Below are positions 30,820-38,910 of a stretch of 64,000 bases of DNA, in pieces; the first letter of the stretch is position 1; each line of letters begins with the position of its first letter. The position numbers and the translations under genes are program-made. The notes beneath the pieces were generated by a model, which saw only the letters and a list, made by a program, of their open reading frames with translations, made no database searches and was not told the DNA's origin. The DNA comes from Pseudonocardiaceae bacterium (lineage in GTDB: Bacteria > Actinomycetota > Actinomycetes > Mycobacteriales > Pseudonocardiaceae). The stretch covers positions 1 through 64,000 of the forward strand of contig WHSY01000004.1 in NCBI GenBank assembly GCA_009379815.1, read 5' to 3'.

Positions 30820-31100
30820 AACCCCGCCGCGGGCAGTGCGACGGGGTTCCAGAAAGCAGCCCATGCGAGGGGGACAGCCCCGATCCTACCGCGCCCGGGC
30901 GACAGCTGCGACGGCGTCGTGACACGTCCCGACGGCTCGAGCCGGTGGCCGGGCTGCAGCCGGACCCGTGGCGCCACCCGCAGCCGGACCGGTGGTCAGC
31001 CCGCGAGGTCGCCTCCTGGCGGCTGGCCTGGGTGCACCTCGCCGAGCTCGGGCTCGAGCCGATCGTTCCCGACAGCCTCTACACGAGGTCGGCGGCATGA
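30816..31100 (+). CDS. Small element protein of unknown function
   Basis: Up to 94 residues from ATG 30816, which overlaps the previous stop. The first 45 residues are basic and Pro-rich without family character; the C-terminal half (DPWRHPQPDRWSAREVASWR, then LAWVHLAELGLEPIVPDSLY) has the pattern of short hypothetical proteins in actinobacterial prophages. A GTG at 30944 would encode only that half and is a reasonable alternative start. AACCCCG (30819-30825) and CGGGGTT (30841-30847) form a 7-bp hairpin inside the 5' part, which favours the shorter start. The stop overlaps the next gene (ATGA at 31097). Confidence 0.5.
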   Translation: MKPRRGQCDGVPESSPCEGDSPDPTAPGRQLRRRRDTSRRLEPVAGLQPDPWRHPQPDRWSAREVASWRLAWVHLAELGLEPIVPDSLYTRSAA

Positions 31101-31981
31101 CCGAACCGGCTTACGAGGGAGGCCACGTAAAACGGCAGCGGGCGACCAAGGCCGAGATGCAGCACCGGTACGACGCGCTGTACGAGATCGTCAGGGAGAA
31201 CAAGCCCACCGGCATCAGGTTCTGCTACTACCGGGCCACCACCAGGGGTGTCGTGGCCAAGACCGACTCCGGGTACAACATGGTGCAGCGCGCCATCCTC
31301 GACATGCGCCGGTCCGGTCGCATCCCCTGGCACTGGGTCGTGGACTCAAGCCGCTGGATGCGGAAACCGGACACGTGGGGGTCGGTCGAGGAGCTGCTCG
31401 CCGACGCCGGCGCCTCCTACCGCCGGGCCTTGTGGCGCGACTCAGAGTCGGTCGTCGAGGTGTGGTGCGAGTCGGAGTCTGTGGCCGGGGTGCTGTACCC
31501 GACCACAGCGAAGTGGGACGTGCCGCTGCACCCGCTGAAGGGCCAGACGTCGGACTCGTTCGCGTGGGGCGCGGCGGTGCAGTACCGCGACGACCCCCGC
31601 CCGTTGACGATCTTCTACCTGGGTGACCACGACCCGGCCGGGTACGAGATCGAGACCAACCTGCACGCGAAGCTGGTCGAGTTCTCGGGCCGCGTCGACA
31701 TCGAGTTCCTGCGGCTCGCCGTCGACTTCGGCGATGTGCAGCAGCTCGGGCTCACCGGCACCACGCCGAAGAAGCCCAGCTACCGAGACAAGGTGACCGG
31801 CGGGTTGGTGCCGTGGCATGGGCCGGCCGTCGAGGTCGAGGCGGTCGACCCGCCGATGCTGCGGCGCTGGCTCGACGCCTGCATAAGCGACAAGGTCGAC
31901 CACGAGGCGCTGCGGCTGCTGCGGGTGGCCGAGGAGTCTGAGCGGGAGATCCTGCTTCGCATGGCTGGGGAGGCGTCGTGA
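31097..31981 (+). CDS. TOPRIM-like (topoisomerase VI A/Spo11-like) element protein
   Basis: A 294-residue protein from ATG 31097. The central FYLGDHDPAGYEIETNL is a TOPRIM-type D-x-D site (Asp-His-Asp) followed by the helix seen in topoisomerase VI A/Spo11-like proteins. The N-terminal part (RFCYYRATTRGVVAKTDSGY, MVQRAILDMRRSGRIPWHWV) looks like a winged-helix DNA-binding region with Tyr residues that could be nucleophiles. The C-terminal part has DYR..-type Lys/Arg segments and a helical end. Such proteins occur in actinobacterial prophages and elements without a tested function; roles in replication, DNA topology or anti-defence are possible. Translationally coupled on both sides. Confidence 0.6.
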   Translation: MTEPAYEGGHVKRQRATKAEMQHRYDALYEIVRENKPTGIRFCYYRATTRGVVAKTDSGYNMVQRAILDMRRSGRIPWHWVVDSSRWMRKPDTWGSVEELLADAGASYRRALWRDSESVVEVWCESESVAGVLYPTTAKWDVPLHPLKGQTSDSFAWGAAVQYRDDPRPLTIFYLGDHDPAGYEIETNLHAKLVEFSGRVDIEFLRLAVDFGDVQQLGLTGTTPKKPSYRDKVTGGLVPWHGPAVEVEAVDPPMLRRWLDACISDKVDHEALRLLRVAEESEREILLRMAGEAS

Positions 31982-32217
31982 AGCGCGACGGCGGGCCGAC
32001 CTTGTTCATCACGGTCGACCCGGAGCGTGGCCTCGCCTTGGTCCGCGGCAAGTCCGGCAAGCGCACCGTGCACCTCCTGGTGGCCGAGGAGGACATCACC
32101 TATAGCACCTCTCAGCGTGGCTGGGTGGTGCCCGCGTCCGCCGTGCCGGACATCGAAACCTTCGCGTCCTACTACGCGGAGGAACTGTGCGTGACGACGA
32201 AGCGGAAGCTGCCATGA
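31978..32217 (+). CDS. Small element protein
   Basis: A 79-residue protein starting at GTG 31978, overlapping the stop of the TOPRIM-like gene. It begins KRDGGPTLFITVDPERGLAL, then VRGKSGKRTVHLLVAEEDIT, WVVPASAVPDIETFASYY and a basic end TTKRKLP. It is probably a small beta-rich domain. No family is recognised. Its stop overlaps the next start (ATGA at 32214), so it is part of the early/replication unit. Confidence 0.6.
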   Translation: MKRDGGPTLFITVDPERGLALVRGKSGKRTVHLLVAEEDITYSTSQRGWVVPASAVPDIETFASYYAEELCVTTKRKLP

Positions 32218-32858
32218 CCTGGACCAAGCTAGGCGACGAGTTCCCCGACGACTGCGAGCGCGCCGAGCTGTCAGACGCGGCCGTCCGCACCCACGTCGAG
32301 GCGCTGTGCTGGTCCAACCGGCTCCTCCTCGACGGGCACATCCCGATGCGCCACCTCGGCCGGTTCGCGTTCAGCCAAGACGCCGACCGCGCCGTCAGTG
32401 AACTACTGGCCGCCGGCTGGTGGGGCGAGACGGAGGACGGCTACCTGCTGATGCACGACATCACCGAGCAGCGCAGCCGCGAGCAGGTGCTGGCATCGAG
32501 AGAGACAGCGAAGGGGAGGCAGGCCCGATGGAGAGGCAAGCACCGCGTGGAACCGGATAACGCCGTTACTAACGCCGTTACGAGACGGGGACGTAACGCC
32601 GTTACCCGGGACGGGACGGGACAGGACAGGTCTGGGTCTAAACCCAGCCAGGAAGAGAAGGAAGTACACGTGCGCGAGGACGCGATCACCGAGGCCGAAC
32701 CACCGACGGAGGAGACGTTGTCACCACCTCGTCCAGATGCATGTTCGGGCTGCGGGAAGGTCGGCTCCTCCCTCACGGCCGGGGGTCTGTGCCGCCGCTG
32801 CCACGGCGAGGCGGTGTCCCGCTCCTACAACCTCGACAACGGCAGGAGCTCGGCGTGA
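32214..32858 (+). CDS. Replication-initiator-like protein with internal iterons
   Basis: A 214-residue protein from ATG 32214. The N-terminal domain (TWTKLGDEFPDDCERAELSD, AAVRTHVEALCWSNRLLLDG, IPMRHLGRFAFSQDADRAVS, LLAAGWWGETEDGYLLMHD) is the winged-helix pattern of phage replication proteins of the lambda-O/DnaT-like kind common in actinophages. The linker contains ITEQRSREQVLASRETAKGR and then a repeated NAVT peptide (NAVTNAVTRRGRNAVTR) encoded by DNA iterons (32558-32605). The C-terminus is a zinc ribbon, CSGCGKVGSSLTAGGLCRRC. I infer that it binds its own gene as the element's replication origin, as lambda O does. It lies within the translationally coupled chain. Confidence 0.7.
   Translation: MTWTKLGDEFPDDCERAELSDAAVRTHVEALCWSNRLLLDGHIPMRHLGRFAFSQDADRAVSELLAAGWWGETEDGYLLMHDITEQRSREQVLASRETAKGRQARWRGKHRVEPDNAVTNAVTRRGRNAVTRDGTGQDRSGSKPSQEEKEVHVREDAITEAEPPTEETLSPPRPDACSGCGKVGSSLTAGGLCRRCHGEAVSRSYNLDNGRSSA
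32558..32605. repeat. Three iterons inside the replication gene
   Basis: TAACGCCGTTAC occurs at 32558-32569, directly repeated at 32570-32581, and again at 32594-32605. With its flanking base the third copy is the dyad GTAACGCCGTTAC. The array encodes the repeated NAVT peptide. Tandem dyad repeats inside an initiator gene are the arrangement of a lambda-type origin. Confidence 0.75.
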
Positions 32859-33445
32859 GACCGCACCTCACCCCGTGCGCGGGCTGCGGGCAGCTGGTGC
32901 CCACGTGCACCCTCGACGGCCAACGCCGGTGCACCACCTGCGCACGCAGGCCGCGGACGATGGAGTTGGGATACGTATCCCTTTTACCGGATGAGGCAAG
33001 ATTGCCGATATCGGTAAAGTCCTTCGTTAGATCCGCGACTGTCTGCTGCGGTACCCCTTCCAACTGTCAACGACTTGACAGTCCAGCCGGAGCGGATCAC
33101 TGGCCCGTGCACGCCATCCACAGGCACACCCACCCTGTGGACAACACCTGTGCACAACCCCTGTGGACAACCGAGGGAGACACGTGGACACCGAGCAGCG
33201 CATCGACGCCTGGACCTTCACCCCACCCGGACCAGGCCGAGCCGACGAACGCGTGTGGTCGCGATGCGCCGTCAACGGCTGCGCCTGGAGAGTCCCCGCA
33301 CACCCCGACGGCGTCGCGCTGCTGTGCCGCGGACACCGCGAAGATGCCTACGACACGAGGCCGAGCTACCGCAAGGTCGACGAGGTCACCCACCTCAAGC
33401 TCCGCAAACTGCCCGGTACGCGACGCGGTGACGGTGCGGCGGTGA
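32855..33445 (+). CDS. Zinc-ribbon element protein (C-terminal extent uncertain)
   Basis: GTG 32855 overlaps the stop of the replication gene. The first ~40 residues, RPHLTPCAGCGQLVPTCTL then DGQRRCTTCARRPR, form a treble-clef or zinc-ribbon with two CxxC pairs and are convincing. Formally the frame stays open to 33445 (196 residues), but from about 32960 it runs through a lower-GC region full of dyads and DnaA-box-like repeats and then overlaps the next gene by 260 bases, so much of the C-terminal part may be non-coding run-through. A mutated or missed stop is possible. Confidence 0.4.
   Translation: MRPHLTPCAGCGQLVPTCTLDGQRRCTTCARRPRTMELGYVSLLPDEARLPISVKSFVRSATVCCGTPSNCQRLDSPAGADHWPVHAIHRHTHPVDNTCAQPLWTTEGDTWTPSSASTPGPSPHPDQAEPTNACGRDAPSTAAPGESPHTPTASRCCAADTAKMPTTRGRATARSTRSPTSSSANCPVRDAVTVRR
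32968..33082. promoter_or_regulatory. Cluster of operator-like dyads
   Basis: Three separate dyads lie within 115 bases of relatively AT-rich sequence: the perfect palindrome GGGATACGTATCCC (32968-32981); TTGCCGATATCGGTAA (33002-33017), 14 of 16 bases symmetric; and ACTGTCAA-CGAC-TTGACAGT (33063-33082), perfect 8-bp arms. TTTACCG (32983-32989) and CGGTAAA (33012-33018) pair as well. This density suggests repressor or initiator binding and a promoter for the rightward genes. Confidence 0.6.
33114..33170. promoter_or_regulatory. DnaA-box-like cluster, candidate replication origin
   Basis: TGTGGACAA, the complement of the actinobacterial DnaA box TTGTCCACA, is present at 33136-33144 and 33162-33170; TGTGCACAA (33149-33157) differs by one base, and CCATCCACA (33114-33122) matches TTATCCACA at seven of nine on the other strand. 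Spacing is regular (13 bases between successive boxes). It lies next to the dyad cluster and 530 bases from the iterons. Confidence 0.6.
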
Positions 33446-33453
33446 CGGAGTGA
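33184..33453 (+). CDS. Small Cys/His element protein
   Basis: An 89-residue protein from GTG 33184, with GAGGGAGACAC directly upstream. It reads DTEQRIDAWTFTPPGPGRAD, then ERVWSRCAVNGCAWRVPAHP and GVALLCRGHREDAY. The CxxxxC...CxxH arrangement suggests a small zinc-binding fold. No function is known. It begins right after the DnaA-box cluster, so it is the first gene of the rightward unit behind the putative origin. The T-rich GTTTTTTATT at about 33482-33491 after its stop may be part of a terminator, though no strong stem precedes it. Confidence 0.6.
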   Translation: MDTEQRIDAWTFTPPGPGRADERVWSRCAVNGCAWRVPAHPDGVALLCRGHREDAYDTRPSYRKVDEVTHLKLRKLPGTRRGDGAAVTE

Positions 33454-33582
33454 CGGTGCGATGCGGTCCGATGACACAACGGGTTTTTTATTCAGCAGCC
33501 TCGGACGACCGCGCAATCCCCCGTTTCTCTCCCTACGTTGAATTGCGGCGGTTTCCCCTTCTCTCTGTGACAGGTGGTAGCG

Positions 33583-34011
33583 ATGAGTGACCTAGGCCTT
33601 GCGCGGGCGCTGAGTCGGCTGCAGGCCGACGAGCTGCCGTCGGTGCAGGGCGAGGAGCGGGCGGCACTGCTGAGCGCTCTCAGCAACGGTTGGGCGGACC
33701 TGGCGGCTGTGAACGATGCGGTTGCCGAGTTAGCGGGCACGGTCCGGATGATCGGCCGCTGTCCCTTCCCTGCCGGCCGTGCTGTGACGGCCGCGCTCGA
33801 GGCGTGTTCGCCGTCGGACCGGCGGGTAGTGATGCTGTCAACGGCCGAGGTGCGGGACCGCATGGTGGGTGTGGGTGAACACCGGCTCGCGGCGGCGTGG
33901 GCCGAGCTCGCAGCGTTGGCCGGCGAGGTGATAGCGGCGGAGGGGGAGCTGCTGCGGGCGCTCGAGGACGACGGCGCGTCGGGCCCGGGTTTTGTCGGGA
34001 CGGACCGGTAG
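33583..34011 (+). CDS. Helical element protein of unknown function
   Basis: A 142-residue protein from ATG 33583 behind AGGTGG. It is mostly alpha-helical and Ala/Leu/Glu-rich: SDLGLARALSRLQADELPSV, GEERAALLSALSNGWADLAA, AEVRDRMVGVGEHRLAAAWA, ELAALAGEVIAAEGELLRAL. No motif of terminase small subunits, proteases or portal proteins is present. Its place just before the capsid gene would fit an assembly or scaffold helper, but this is only position-based. A 180-base gap with a hairpin (34088-34109) separates it from the capsid gene. Confidence 0.6.
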   Translation: MSDLGLARALSRLQADELPSVQGEERAALLSALSNGWADLAAVNDAVAELAGTVRMIGRCPFPAGRAVTAALEACSPSDRRVVMLSTAEVRDRMVGVGEHRLAAAWAELAALAGEVIAAEGELLRALEDDGASGPGFVGTDR

Positions 34012-34087
34012 GATGATCGGTGCGACGGTGGAGCGCAGGTCGACAACCACGCTGCCCGTTGACGGGTGAGTTGAACGCGTAGGGACC

Positions 34088-34109
34088 GCTGACGAAGATC
34101 GTCGTCAGC
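34088..34109. terminator. Hairpin between small gene and capsid gene
   Basis: GCTGACGA (34088-34095) pairs perfectly with TCGTCAGC (34102-34109) around a six-base loop, in the gap before the capsid gene. It may be a terminator or a leader element of the capsid transcript; no T-tract follows. Confidence 0.4.
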
Positions 34110-34191
34110 CGCAGGCACCGTAGCTGTCGGTGCGGGAAACCCCGGGCTCCCTCTAAGACCCCCATTGTGCTGATCTTGGAGTGGAGTAGAC

Positions 34192-35487
34192 GTGAACCCG
34201 GATTTCGCTGATCTTGCGTCGAGGCTGCGCGCGGAGCGTGAGGTGTTGTCGCAGGCCATCGACCACATGAGGACGCCGGAGGGCGCGCCGCGCCCCGACC
34301 TGTCGACGCAGCAGCGTGCACTGTGGGAAGCATCAGTCATGCGCCGCACGGTCGTCGATGAGCGACTTGCGGACCTTCCGGAGCATGTTGCTGCTGCGGG
34401 CGGGGTGGAGCAGCGCAAGGACGATGTGGACGAGCGGCTCGGCGAGCTCGACGCCGCCGATCGGCGGCAGGCCTCCGCGGAGGAGGCGTTCCGGCAGCTG
34501 CACGCCACGCCGCGGGTGGCTGGTCGCGGCTCCCGTGGTCGGGACGAGGGGTTCGCGGCGTTCGCGCGCGGTGAGGAAGGGCACCGGGCCACGTTCAACG
34601 TGGACCTGTCCGAGGCCGCGGAGGCGCGTTCCCTGACCGTGGGCACCGGCAGCGAGGGTGGAGACACCGCCCCGGCTTCGTTCGTGGCCAGGTTGTACGA
34701 GCACATGATCGAGACTTCGGGGGTGCGGCAGGCCGGGCCGACGGTGTTGACCACCTCCGGTGGTGAGGACTTGGCGGTGCCGAAAACCACCGGGCATGGG
34801 ACGGCGGCGATCGTTTCCGAAGGGGCGACGATCGGCGAGGACGACCCGGAGTTCGACACGGTGACCCTGGGCAGCTTCAAGTACGGCAGCCTGATCAAGG
34901 TCACGAACGAGCTTTTGACGGACACGTCGGTGGATCTTGTGGGGTATCTGGCCCGCTCGTTCGGGCGTGCGGTCGGGAACCTCAGTGGCGAGCACTTCGT
35001 GTCCGGGTCGGGCTCCGGGGAACCTGAGGGGCTGCTGGGTGCGTCCACGTTGGGTGTGACCGCGGCGGCGACGGACACTGTCACCGCCGACGAGGTGATC
35101 GACATGTTCTTCACGGTTATCCCCGAGTACCGGGGTCGGGGGACGTGGCTGATGACCGACAGCATGTGGGCGAAGATCCGCAAGTTGAAGGACGCGGACG
35201 ACAACTACCTGGTGGGTCCGATCGCCGACGGTGGTGTGTTGCGGCTGTTGGGCCGGCCGGTGGTGATCGACCCGTATGTGGATGAGCCCGCGGCGGACGC
35301 TAAAACGATCCTGTTCGGCGACTTCTCGGCGTACTACATCCGGCAGGTGTCCGGGTTGCGGTTCGAACGGTCCGACGATGTCGGGTTCGACACGGACACC
35401 GTGTGGTTCCGGGTGTTGCACCGGCTCGACGGCCGTCTGGTGGACGGCTCCGGGGCGATCAAGCACCTCGCGCAGGCCGCTGCCTGA
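34192..35487 (+). CDS. HK97-family phage major capsid protein
   Basis: A 431-residue protein from GTG 34192 (TTGGAGTGGAG upstream). Residues 1-100 are charged and coiled-coil (LRAEREVLSQAIDHM, RKDDVDERLGELDAADRRQA), equivalent to the HK97 delta/scaffold domain. The capsid core starts near FAAFARGEEG; ETSGVRQAGPTVLTTSGGED, EGATIGEDDPEFDTVTLGSF, KYGSLIKVTNELLTDTSVDL, GRAVGNLSGEHFVSGSGSGE and GRGTWLMTDSMWAKIRKLKD are the family's conserved blocks. No separate protease gene accompanies it. A 267-base gap with no recognisable gene follows before the tape-measure gene; the head-tail connector and tail-tube genes normally found there are absent. Confidence 0.95.
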   Translation: MNPDFADLASRLRAEREVLSQAIDHMRTPEGAPRPDLSTQQRALWEASVMRRTVVDERLADLPEHVAAAGGVEQRKDDVDERLGELDAADRRQASAEEAFRQLHATPRVAGRGSRGRDEGFAAFARGEEGHRATFNVDLSEAAEARSLTVGTGSEGGDTAPASFVARLYEHMIETSGVRQAGPTVLTTSGGEDLAVPKTTGHGTAAIVSEGATIGEDDPEFDTVTLGSFKYGSLIKVTNELLTDTSVDLVGYLARSFGRAVGNLSGEHFVSGSGSGEPEGLLGASTLGVTAAATDTVTADEVIDMFFTVIPEYRGRGTWLMTDSMWAKIRKLKDADDNYLVGPIADGGVLRLLGRPVVIDPYVDEPAADAKTILFGDFSAYYIRQVSGLRFERSDDVGFDTDTVWFRVLHRLDGRLVDGSGAIKHLAQAAA

Positions 35488-35754
35488 CAGTGATGGTCGT
35501 GGGGCGTCAACCTCACCCGCCGGGGGCTTTGGTTCCTTTCACCCCGGATCGGAAGGAAGGCCGGCACTCAAGGGTCCCGCCGGGCCCGCCGGCCTGCGCC
35601 CCGCCGAACGTGGTGTGCGGGCCGGGACCTATCCAAGCGGTCGCTTCGGGCCCCGGTCTGCGCACCTCGAGCGGGCACCCCGGCCGGGGGCGGTTGGTCC
35701 TTCCCGCCGGTCGGGGCTGCCTGCACCCCTTCGTGACTAGCTGAGAGGGCGAGC

Positions 35755-38700
35755 ATGGCCAAGACGTTGAGGGTCAACTTCATTGGCGACACCTCGGACC
35801 TTGAGAAGTCGGTCGACCAGGGCACCGCGAAGATCCGCTCGTTCGGGCAGAAGGTCGTCAAGATCGCTGCCGCCGCGGGTGCCGCCGCCGGTGTGGCTGT
35901 GGGCGCCGCCCTGACGAACGCGATCAACGTGGAGGGCGCCAACGCGAAACTCGCCGGTCAGCTCGGTTTGGTCGGGAGGGACGCGAAGCGCGCCGGGGCT
36001 GTCGCCGGACGGGTGTACTCCCAGGGCTGGGGGGAGAATCTGGGCGCGGTGCACGACGCGGTCCGCGGGCTCGTGCAGAACGCCAACGTCTCAGTCAAGG
36101 CGGTCAACCTCGAGCCGTTGGTCAGGAACGTGACGGTGCTGACCGACACGTTCGGGGTGTCGGCGGGGGAGATCACCACCGCCATCGGCGGGGTGGGTCG
36201 CGCGTTCGGCACCAAGCCGCAGAAGGCGCTGGACTCGGTCACTAAGCTGCTGCAGACCGGTGGGGACCGGGCCACGGACCTGGGCGACACGCTCACCGAG
36301 TACCCGCAGCGCATCAAAACACTCGGTCTGTCCGGGCAGCAGTTCTTCGGGCTGATCAACCAAGGTTTGGCGGCCGGTGGCCGCAACACCGACGTGTTCG
36401 GCGACAGCTTGGCGGAGCTCAACATCCGCATCTCGTCCGGTGAGGCAGCCAAGGGCATGCAGATGTTGGGGATCAACGCGTCGCAGGCCACCGCCGCTAT
36501 CTCGGCGGGGGGGCCGGGGGCGCAGGCCGCCCTGGACCAGATTTTCGACAAGCTGCGGGCGATTCAGGACCCCACCCGCCGCGCTCGGGTCGCCACCGAG
36601 CTGTTCGGCAGCGTGTGGGAGAACGCCGGGGAGGCGTTGTTCGCGTTGGACCCGTCGGAGGCGGTCGCGTCCCTCGGGAACGTGGAGGGCGCCTCCAACA
36701 GGCTCACCGAGTCGCAGAAGAACGCGGCGCAGCAGATCGAGGCGTTCAAGCGGTCGGCGATCAGTTTGGCGACGCAGGCGATCGGCGGGTTCCTGCTGCC
36801 GAAGGTCACCGAGCTGGCGGGATTCTTGAACCGCAACCTGAAGCCCACCATCGACGCGGTGGTGCGGGCGTTCCGGGAGAACCGGACGGCGGTTGAGGCA
36901 ACAGTGTCGGTGCTCGGGGGGATGCTGACCGCGCTGCTGGCCATGAAGGTCATCGGTTCGGTGATCGCCGGTGTGAAGGGGCTACGGCTCGCTGTCATCG
37001 CGTTGAACGCGGCCATGCGGGCGAACGTGATCGGCATTGTGATCACCGCGCTGGCGGGGCTGGTCGGCGGGCTCATCTACGCCTACAAGAACTCCGAGAC
37101 ATTCCGCAACATCGTGAACGCGGTGTTCCGGGCGGTCGCCGCGGTGGCCACATGGTTGTGGAACAACGTGCTCAAGCCGGTGTTCAACTTCATCGGGGGG
37201 GTGTTCCGCGCCAACGCGGACCGGATCGGGTGGGCGTGGCGCAACGTCATCAAACCGGCGTGGGATGCGCTGGTGGCCGTCCTACAGTTCTTGTGGAACA
37301 ACGTGCTTCGCCCGATCTTCCAGCGCATCGGGGACCGGTGGAACGCGATGGGGGTCGGGATCCGGGCGGTGTGGCGCAACGTGATCCGACCCGCCTGGGA
37401 CGCGCTGGTGGGCGGTTTGCGGTGGGTGCGCGACCGGTTCCGGGAGATCGTGGACTGGGTGGGCCGTAAGTGGGACCAGCTGCGCGGGCTGCTCGCCCGG
37501 CCGATCAACGCGGTGATCCGCACCGTGTTCAACAACGGGATTCTGCGGGCCTGGAACTGGGCCGCGGGGCTGCTGCCCGGGGTCGACAAGGCCAACAAGG
37601 TCCCGGAGTTCCGGTGGGCTCGTGGCGGTATCCACGAGCAGCATCAGGCGCAGATCACCAAGGCTGGGGGTCCGCTGCGGATCTGGAGTGAGCCGGAAAC
37701 CGCCGGTGAGGCCTACATTCCGCTAGCGGCGAGCAAGCGGCAGCGGTCCACGGGGATCCTGGCGGAGGTCGCCGACCGGTTCGGGCTCGATGTGCTGCCC
37801 CGCCACCTGGCCACGTTCGCGTTCGGTGGTGTCGTCGACCGGGCCCTGGCGCTGGCCGCCCGCCCATCCGGTGCGCGGGTGTCCTCGGCGTACCGGCCCG
37901 GCGACAGCGGCTATCACGGGCGGGGGAAGGCCGTCGACCTGGTCGGGAACCTGCCCGGCATCAACCGCTATCTCGCGAAGGGCTGGCCCAACTCGACGCA
38001 GCTGATCTACACCCCGGGCACGAACCTGCTCAACGGGCGGCCGCACCGCTACAACGCGGCCACCCGAGCCGACCACTTCGACCATGTGCATTGGGCGCAG
38101 GAGAACCTCGCGATGGTCGGGAACCCGGCGCTTCGTGCGATCGGCGGCGGGCTCCGTGGCGCGTTCAACTTCGTCCGCGACCAGATCCGCGGCGCGTTCG
38201 AGCGCATCACCAACCCGCTGATAGACGGGCTGCCGAAGGCGCCGCCCGCGTTCAAGGACATGGGCCGCGGTGTGGCCACCAAGTCCCGCGACTCGCTGCT
38301 GAACTGGATGCTGGGGGAGGCCGACAAGGTCGACGGGGCATCGGATCCGGGCGGGGCCGGGGTGCAGCGCTGGCGGCCGCTGGTGCAGCAGATGCTGCGC
38401 CTCGTGGGTCAGCCGCTGGGGCACACCGGGATCACGCTGCGGCGCATGAACCAGGAGTCCGGCGGGAACCCGCGGGCGATCAACAACTGGGATGTGAACG
38501 CCCGCCGGGGCACCCCGTCTAAGGGGCTGATGCAGGTCATCGACCCGACGTTCCGGGCGTTCCGGCACCCTAGGTTGCCTAACAATGTGTGGCACCCGGG
38601 GGCGAATGTGGCGGCGTCCATGCGCTACGCCCTGTCCCGCTACGGCAGCCTGCCGTCCGCGTACAACCGGCCGGGCGGGTACGCCGACGGTGGGATTGTC

Positions 38701-38910
38701 ACCGGCCCGACGATGGCGACGCTCGGTGAGGACGGCGCCGAGGCGATCGTTCCGCTGGGCAAGCCGCGCCGCGCCCGTGAAGTGATGGACCAGGCCGGGC
38801 TCGGCGGCGTCACGAAGCTCTACCAGGTGAACATCAACGCCACCTCGGTCGACGGGGAGGACGTGCGCAACGCGATCCGGCGCATGGAAATGCTCGACGG
38901 CGCCTACTGA
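35755..38910 (+). CDS. Phage tail tape-measure protein with peptidoglycan-hydrolase modules
   Basis: A 1051-residue protein from ATG 35755 behind GAGAGGGCGAGC. The N-terminus (KTLRVNFIGDTSDLEKSVDQ and an Ala-rich span) and the GxF-x-TxPQKALDSVT-like region are typical of TP901-type tape measures. Hydrophobic segments near 380-450 may be membrane-inserting. Trp-rich repeats (LWNNVLKPVFNFIGGVF, AWRNVIKPAWDAL and similar) span about 460-570. Around 705-780 a D,D-peptidase-like module has SSAYRPGDSGYHGRGKAVDL and DHFDHVHWAQ. Around 880-975 an SLT lytic-transglycosylase module has RRMNQESGGNPRAINNWDVN and SKGLMQVIDPTF. At about 1.5 angstrom per residue it would specify a tail near 150 nm, yet no other tail gene is present. 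Confidence 0.92.
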   Translation: MAKTLRVNFIGDTSDLEKSVDQGTAKIRSFGQKVVKIAAAAGAAAGVAVGAALTNAINVEGANAKLAGQLGLVGRDAKRAGAVAGRVYSQGWGENLGAVHDAVRGLVQNANVSVKAVNLEPLVRNVTVLTDTFGVSAGEITTAIGGVGRAFGTKPQKALDSVTKLLQTGGDRATDLGDTLTEYPQRIKTLGLSGQQFFGLINQGLAAGGRNTDVFGDSLAELNIRISSGEAAKGMQMLGINASQATAAISAGGPGAQAALDQIFDKLRAIQDPTRRARVATELFGSVWENAGEALFALDPSEAVASLGNVEGASNRLTESQKNAAQQIEAFKRSAISLATQAIGGFLLPKVTELAGFLNRNLKPTIDAVVRAFRENRTAVEATVSVLGGMLTALLAMKVIGSVIAGVKGLRLAVIALNAAMRANVIGIVITALAGLVGGLIYAYKNSETFRNIVNAVFRAVAAVATWLWNNVLKPVFNFIGGVFRANADRIGWAWRNVIKPAWDALVAVLQFLWNNVLRPIFQRIGDRWNAMGVGIRAVWRNVIRPAWDALVGGLRWVRDRFREIVDWVGRKWDQLRGLLARPINAVIRTVFNNGILRAWNWAAGLLPGVDKANKVPEFRWARGGIHEQHQAQITKAGGPLRIWSEPETAGEAYIPLAASKRQRSTGILAEVADRFGLDVLPRHLATFAFGGVVDRALALAARPSGARVSSAYRPGDSGYHGRGKAVDLVGNLPGINRYLAKGWPNSTQLIYTPGTNLLNGRPHRYNAATRADHFDHVHWAQENLAMVGNPALRAIGGGLRGAFNFVRDQIRGAFERITNPLIDGLPKAPPAFKDMGRGVATKSRDSLLNWMLGEADKVDGASDPGGAGVQRWRPLVQQMLRLVGQPLGHTGITLRRMNQESGGNPRAINNWDVNARRGTPSKGLMQVIDPTFRAFRHPRLPNNVWHPGANVAASMRYALSRYGSLPSAYNRPGGYADGGIVTGPTMATLGEDGAEAIVPLGKPRRAREVMDQAGLGGVTKLYQVNINATSVDGEDVRNAIRRMEMLDGAY

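Noticed and set aside
29261-30925. Minus-strand frame of more than 500 codons across the integrase and leader
   Set aside because: Mostly antisense to the integrase; only the short HTH-like stretch is curious and is reported as an uncertain finding, not a gene.
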